Shown one piece after another: positions 4,665 to 6,719 of a stretch of DNA of 6,719 nucleotides; within the stretch, counting starts at the first letter, position 1; every line of letters begins with the position of its first letter. The stretch is taken from contig JAEZJH010000031.1 of the NCBI GenBank assembly GCA_023436385.1, forward strand, positions 1 to 6,719, in the 5' to 3' direction. Under the pieces are notes generated by a model. The model made no database searches and was not told the DNA's origin. It worked only from the letters and a program-made list of their open reading frames with translations. Both the position numbers and the translations under genes were made by a program. The stretch is from Pseudomonadota bacterium. GTDB lineage: Bacteria > Myxococcota > Myxococcia > Myxococcales > Vulgatibacteraceae.

Positions 4665-5573
4665 GTGCGGAACCACGGCTACACCTACCGGCTCCAGGTC
4701 GGCCCCGAGGGCGCCGGCCTCTCCGTGGTCGACTACCTCGCCGATACGTATCGACACACCGGCGCCGCCGGCTGGCGCGAGCGGGTCCTGGGCGGCGAGG
4801 TGGAACTCGACGGGGCGCCGGCCTCTCCCGACGACCGGCTCCAGCCCGGGCAATGGCTGGTCTGGCACCGGCCGCCGTGGGACGAGCCCGAGGTCCCGCG
4901 GGACTTCACCGTGCTCTTCGAGGACGAGGCGGTGGTCGTGGTGGGGAAGCCATCGGGCCTGCCCACCGTCCCGGCCGGCGGCTTCCTCGAACACACGCTG
5001 CTAGCGCTAGTGCGTCGCGTGTATCCGGGAGCCACGCCGATGCACCGGCTCGGCCGCGGGACCTCCGGCGCCGTGCTCTTCGCCCGCGACGCGGCCGGCC
5101 GAGCCGCGCTCCAGGAGGCCTTCCGGACCCACCGGATCGCCAAGCGCTACCGGGCACTGTGTACGGGCCGTCCGGAGGCGGAGACGTTCCCGGTCGAGGT
5201 GCCGATCGGCCCGGTCCCGCACCCCACGCTCGGCACGGTCCACGCCGCCTCGCCGGCCGGGAAGCCGGCCCGGAGCCGGGTGACCGTACTCGAGCGCCGC
5301 CCGGACGCGGCGCTGGTGGCGGTCGACATCGACACCGGCAAGCCGCACCAGATCCGCATCCACCTCGCCGCCGCCGGCCACCCGCTGGTGGGCGATCCGC
5401 TCTACGGTACGGGCGGCACACCGCTCCCCGGCTCCACGGCGCTGCCCGGCGATCCCGGCTACCTCCTCCACGCCGAGCGGATCGGCTTTCCCCATCCGGT
5501 CACCGGGCGTTGGACGGAGGTGGTCGCACCGCCGCCGGCGGAGCTGCGGGCGACGGGGAGGGAAGGGGTGTAA
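4665..5573 (+). CDS. RluA family pseudouridine synthase homologue with Asp-to-Gly change in the catalytic motif
   Basis: RluA-type enzymes isomerise uridine to pseudouridine in rRNA or tRNA. This 302-residue product has an S4-like N-terminal region (WRERVLGGEVELDG, 37-50, then LQPGQWLVWHRPPW) and a catalytic domain from FTVLFEDEAVVVVGKPSGLP (81-100). Conserved blocks are intact: AKRYRAL (159-165), TGKPHQIRIHLAAAGHPLVG (224-243) and DPLYG (244-248). The catalytic motif, normally HRLDRxTSG, reads HRLGRGTSG (127-135), so the aspartate that attacks the uridine is Gly130. The frame is open from 4524 (GTG) and 4545 (ATG), but the first 47 codons are Arg/Gly-rich and unlike the family, whose members of this type begin close to a GYxYR motif; hence GTG 4665, though no good Shine-Dalgarno marks it. 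Codons 113 and 115 are the rare CTA. It may be inactive, RNA-binding only, or use another residue. The RNA target is unknown. Confidence 0.9.
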   Translation: MRNHGYTYRLQVGPEGAGLSVVDYLADTYRHTGAAGWRERVLGGEVELDGAPASPDDRLQPGQWLVWHRPPWDEPEVPRDFTVLFEDEAVVVVGKPSGLPTVPAGGFLEHTLLALVRRVYPGATPMHRLGRGTSGAVLFARDAAGRAALQEAFRTHRIAKRYRALCTGRPEAETFPVEVPIGPVPHPTLGTVHAASPAGKPARSRVTVLERRPDAALVAVDIDTGKPHQIRIHLAAAGHPLVGDPLYGTGGTPLPGSTALPGDPGYLLHAERIGFPHPVTGRWTEVVAPPPAELRATGREGV

Positions 5574-5670
5574 ACCGGACGGGCGCGCTGCGGGGGCGAT
5601 GGCAAGATTCTTCGACGCGCGAGGCCCGGCGAGACCACGGCCGGCGGCTCCGGCCCGATGGCTTCCGAGC

Positions 5671-5680
5671 GGGAGAGGGA
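5671..5680 (+). promoter_or_regulatory. Ribosome binding site that decides the DUF1801 start
   Basis: GGGAGAGGGA stands two bases before the ATG at 5683, with its GGAG core at normal spacing. The alternative upstream ATG at 5599 would add 28 Arg/Pro-rich residues and is less well supported, so the shorter protein is preferred. Confidence 0.6.
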
Positions 5681-5682
5681 CC

Positions 5683-6150
5683 ATGCCCGGCACGACCAAG
5701 CCCAAGGCGATCAAGCGCGCGCCGCGCGAGCCCGCGGCGGGCGCCAAGCCGAAGCTCCTCTCCGGCGGCAACCCCCAGATCCCGAAGGGCGACGGCGACG
5801 CTCCCGTGCAGGCGTACCTCGCGGCCATTCCCGGCTGGAAACAGGACGTCGGGCGCCGCCTCGACGCGCTGATCGCCCGAACCGTTCCCGACGTCCGGAA
5901 GGCGGTGCGGTGGAACTCGCCCTTCTACGGCGTCGAGGGCCGGGGCTGGTTCCTCTCGTTCCACTGCTTCGCGAAGTACGTGAAGGTGACCTTCCTCCGC
6001 GGCACGGCGTTGCGTCCGCTCCCGCCGGTCGAGTCGAAGGACCCGAACACGCGGTACTTCCACCTTCACGAGGGCGAGCCGCTCGACGAGGATCTCCTGG
6101 TCGGCTGGATCCGGCAGGCCGCGGCCTTGCCCGGTGTCCCGATGTTCTGA
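5683..6150 (+). CDS. DUF1801 domain protein (YdhG-like)
   Basis: This 155-residue protein is probably cytoplasmic. A basic, Lys/Pro/Ala-rich, probably disordered N-terminal segment (1-37) precedes a DUF1801 domain (about 41-150). The domain shows the usual order: helix VQAYLAAIPGWKQDVGRRLDALI, then VPDVRKAVRWNSPFYG (68-83), a strand WFLSFHCFAKYVKVTFLRG (89-107), and the late YFHLHEGEPLDEDLLVGWIRQA region. The family is small and structurally related to YdhG and frataxin-like folds; its biochemical role is not established, so none is assigned. The basic tail could contact nucleic acid, which is speculation. It lies 109 bases downstream of the pseudouridine synthase on the same strand and may share its transcript, but nothing in the sequence shows that. 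The start is set by a strong Shine-Dalgarno at 5671-5680; an upstream in-frame ATG at 5599 is possible. Confidence 0.9.
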   Translation: MPGTTKPKAIKRAPREPAAGAKPKLLSGGNPQIPKGDGDAPVQAYLAAIPGWKQDVGRRLDALIARTVPDVRKAVRWNSPFYGVEGRGWFLSFHCFAKYVKVTFLRGTALRPLPPVESKDPNTRYFHLHEGEPLDEDLLVGWIRQAAALPGVPMF

Positions 6151-6248
6151 AATCGCTGCCGAACGCTTGAGTCCGATAGCGCCGCTTCCCACAGCCAGGT
6201 GGCGGCGGTGTGGTCGCGAGTTCCTACGGGCCGGCCTACGATGCCTTC

Positions 6249-6719
6249 GTGCGCGCCTTGCTCCCCGCCGCCGTCCTCCTGCTCGCCGCGTGCTCGGCCT
6301 GCTTCGGCGAGCCCGTTTCCCCCGCCTCGTGCCGCGGCGAAGGCACCGGCATCCTCGTGGAGACGGCCGAACATCGCCTCGTCCTCTGCGAGAACGACAC
6401 CGTCACCGGGCAGTTCGCGGTGGCGCTGGGGAGGGGCGGGACCGGCAAGACCCGGGAGGGCGATCGGAAGACGCCGCTCGGCGACTATCCCCTCGGCCCG
6501 CCCCGGGCCTCGGCGTCCTTCGGGACCTTCATTCCGATCGGCTATCCCACGCGCGAGCAGGCACGGGCGGGCCTCACCGGCAGCGCCGTGGGCATCCACG
6601 GCCCGCGGCGCGAGGCGGGCTTCCTCGGGCGCTTCGGAACAAGCGTCGACTGGACGCTGGGTTGTATCGCCGTCGCCTCGGACGAGGAAATCGAGACGAT
6701 CGCCCGCTGGGTCCGGGAG
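6249..6719 (+). CDS. L,D-transpeptidase (YkuD domain, YafK/ErfK-like), probable lipoprotein, 3' end outside window
   Basis: 157 codons are present and the frame is open to the right edge. L,D-transpeptidases form 3-3 cross-links in peptidoglycan or attach proteins to it; YafK-like members can instead trim such links. The N terminus MRALLPAAVLLLAACSAC is a short lipoprotein-type signal with a lipobox LAAC (12-15) and a second cysteine at 18, so it is probably anchored in the periplasm. The YkuD core is well preserved: GDRKTPLGDYPLG (71-83), GIHGPRRE (115-122) with His117, and DWTLGCIAVAS (134-144) with catalytic Cys139. The GTG at 6249 is chosen because the signal peptide begins there, but it has no clear Shine-Dalgarno. 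An in-frame GTG at 6210 has AGGTGG seven bases ahead and would add 13 residues. The 98 bases between DUF1801 and this start show no clear terminator or promoter. Confidence 0.88.
   Translation, partial: MRALLPAAVLLLAACSACFGEPVSPASCRGEGTGILVETAEHRLVLCENDTVTGQFAVALGRGGTGKTREGDRKTPLGDYPLGPPRASASFGTFIPIGYPTREQARAGLTGSAVGIHGPRREAGFLGRFGTSVDWTLGCIAVASDEEIETIARWVRE

Noticed and set aside
6151..6248. Promoter or terminator ahead of the L,D-transpeptidase
   Set aside because: A TTGAGT occurs, but no -10 element at proper spacing and no stable hairpin with a T-run; nothing supportable.

Overview
The window is a high-GC (about 70% by eye), gene-dense piece of chromosome. It probably comes from a Gram-negative bacterium of the deltaproteobacterial or myxobacterial kind. 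That placement is an inference from three things: strong G/C at third codon positions, a CbiM/CbiQ/CbiO transporter operon ending in nikR, and a lipoprotein-type L,D-transpeptidase. I see no rRNA, tRNA, CRISPR array, insertion sequence, phage gene or attachment site.

Positions 3-2080 (+ strand) hold the 3' end of a nickel/cobalt uptake operon. A CbiM-type substrate-binding membrane subunit enters from the left edge. A CbiQ-type membrane subunit and a CbiO-type ATPase with a histidine-rich tail follow, coupled by overlapping stop and start codons. NikR, the nickel-sensing repressor, comes 32 bases later. Together they form an uptake pump and its likely metal-dependent feedback regulator. The nikR partner and the His-rich tail favour nickel over cobalt.

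Positions 2031-4509 (- strand) hold four genes. In order of transcription they are a GNAT acetyltransferase, a YaiI/YqxD (UPF0178) protein, an alpha/beta hydrolase (lipase-like) and a small helical protein translationally coupled to the hydrolase. The small gene runs convergently into nikR and overlaps its last 50 bases. The 78-base gap in front of the hydrolase holds two short inverted repeats.

Positions 4665-6719 (+ strand) hold an RluA-type pseudouridine synthase whose catalytic-loop aspartate is replaced by glycine, a DUF1801 protein, and the start of a probable lipoprotein L,D-transpeptidase of the YkuD fold that runs off the right edge.

No dramatic new system is visible. The points most worth a second look are the HRLG variant of the pseudouridine synthase, the separately encoded helical partner of the hydrolase, and the inverted repeat abutting the hydrolase start.
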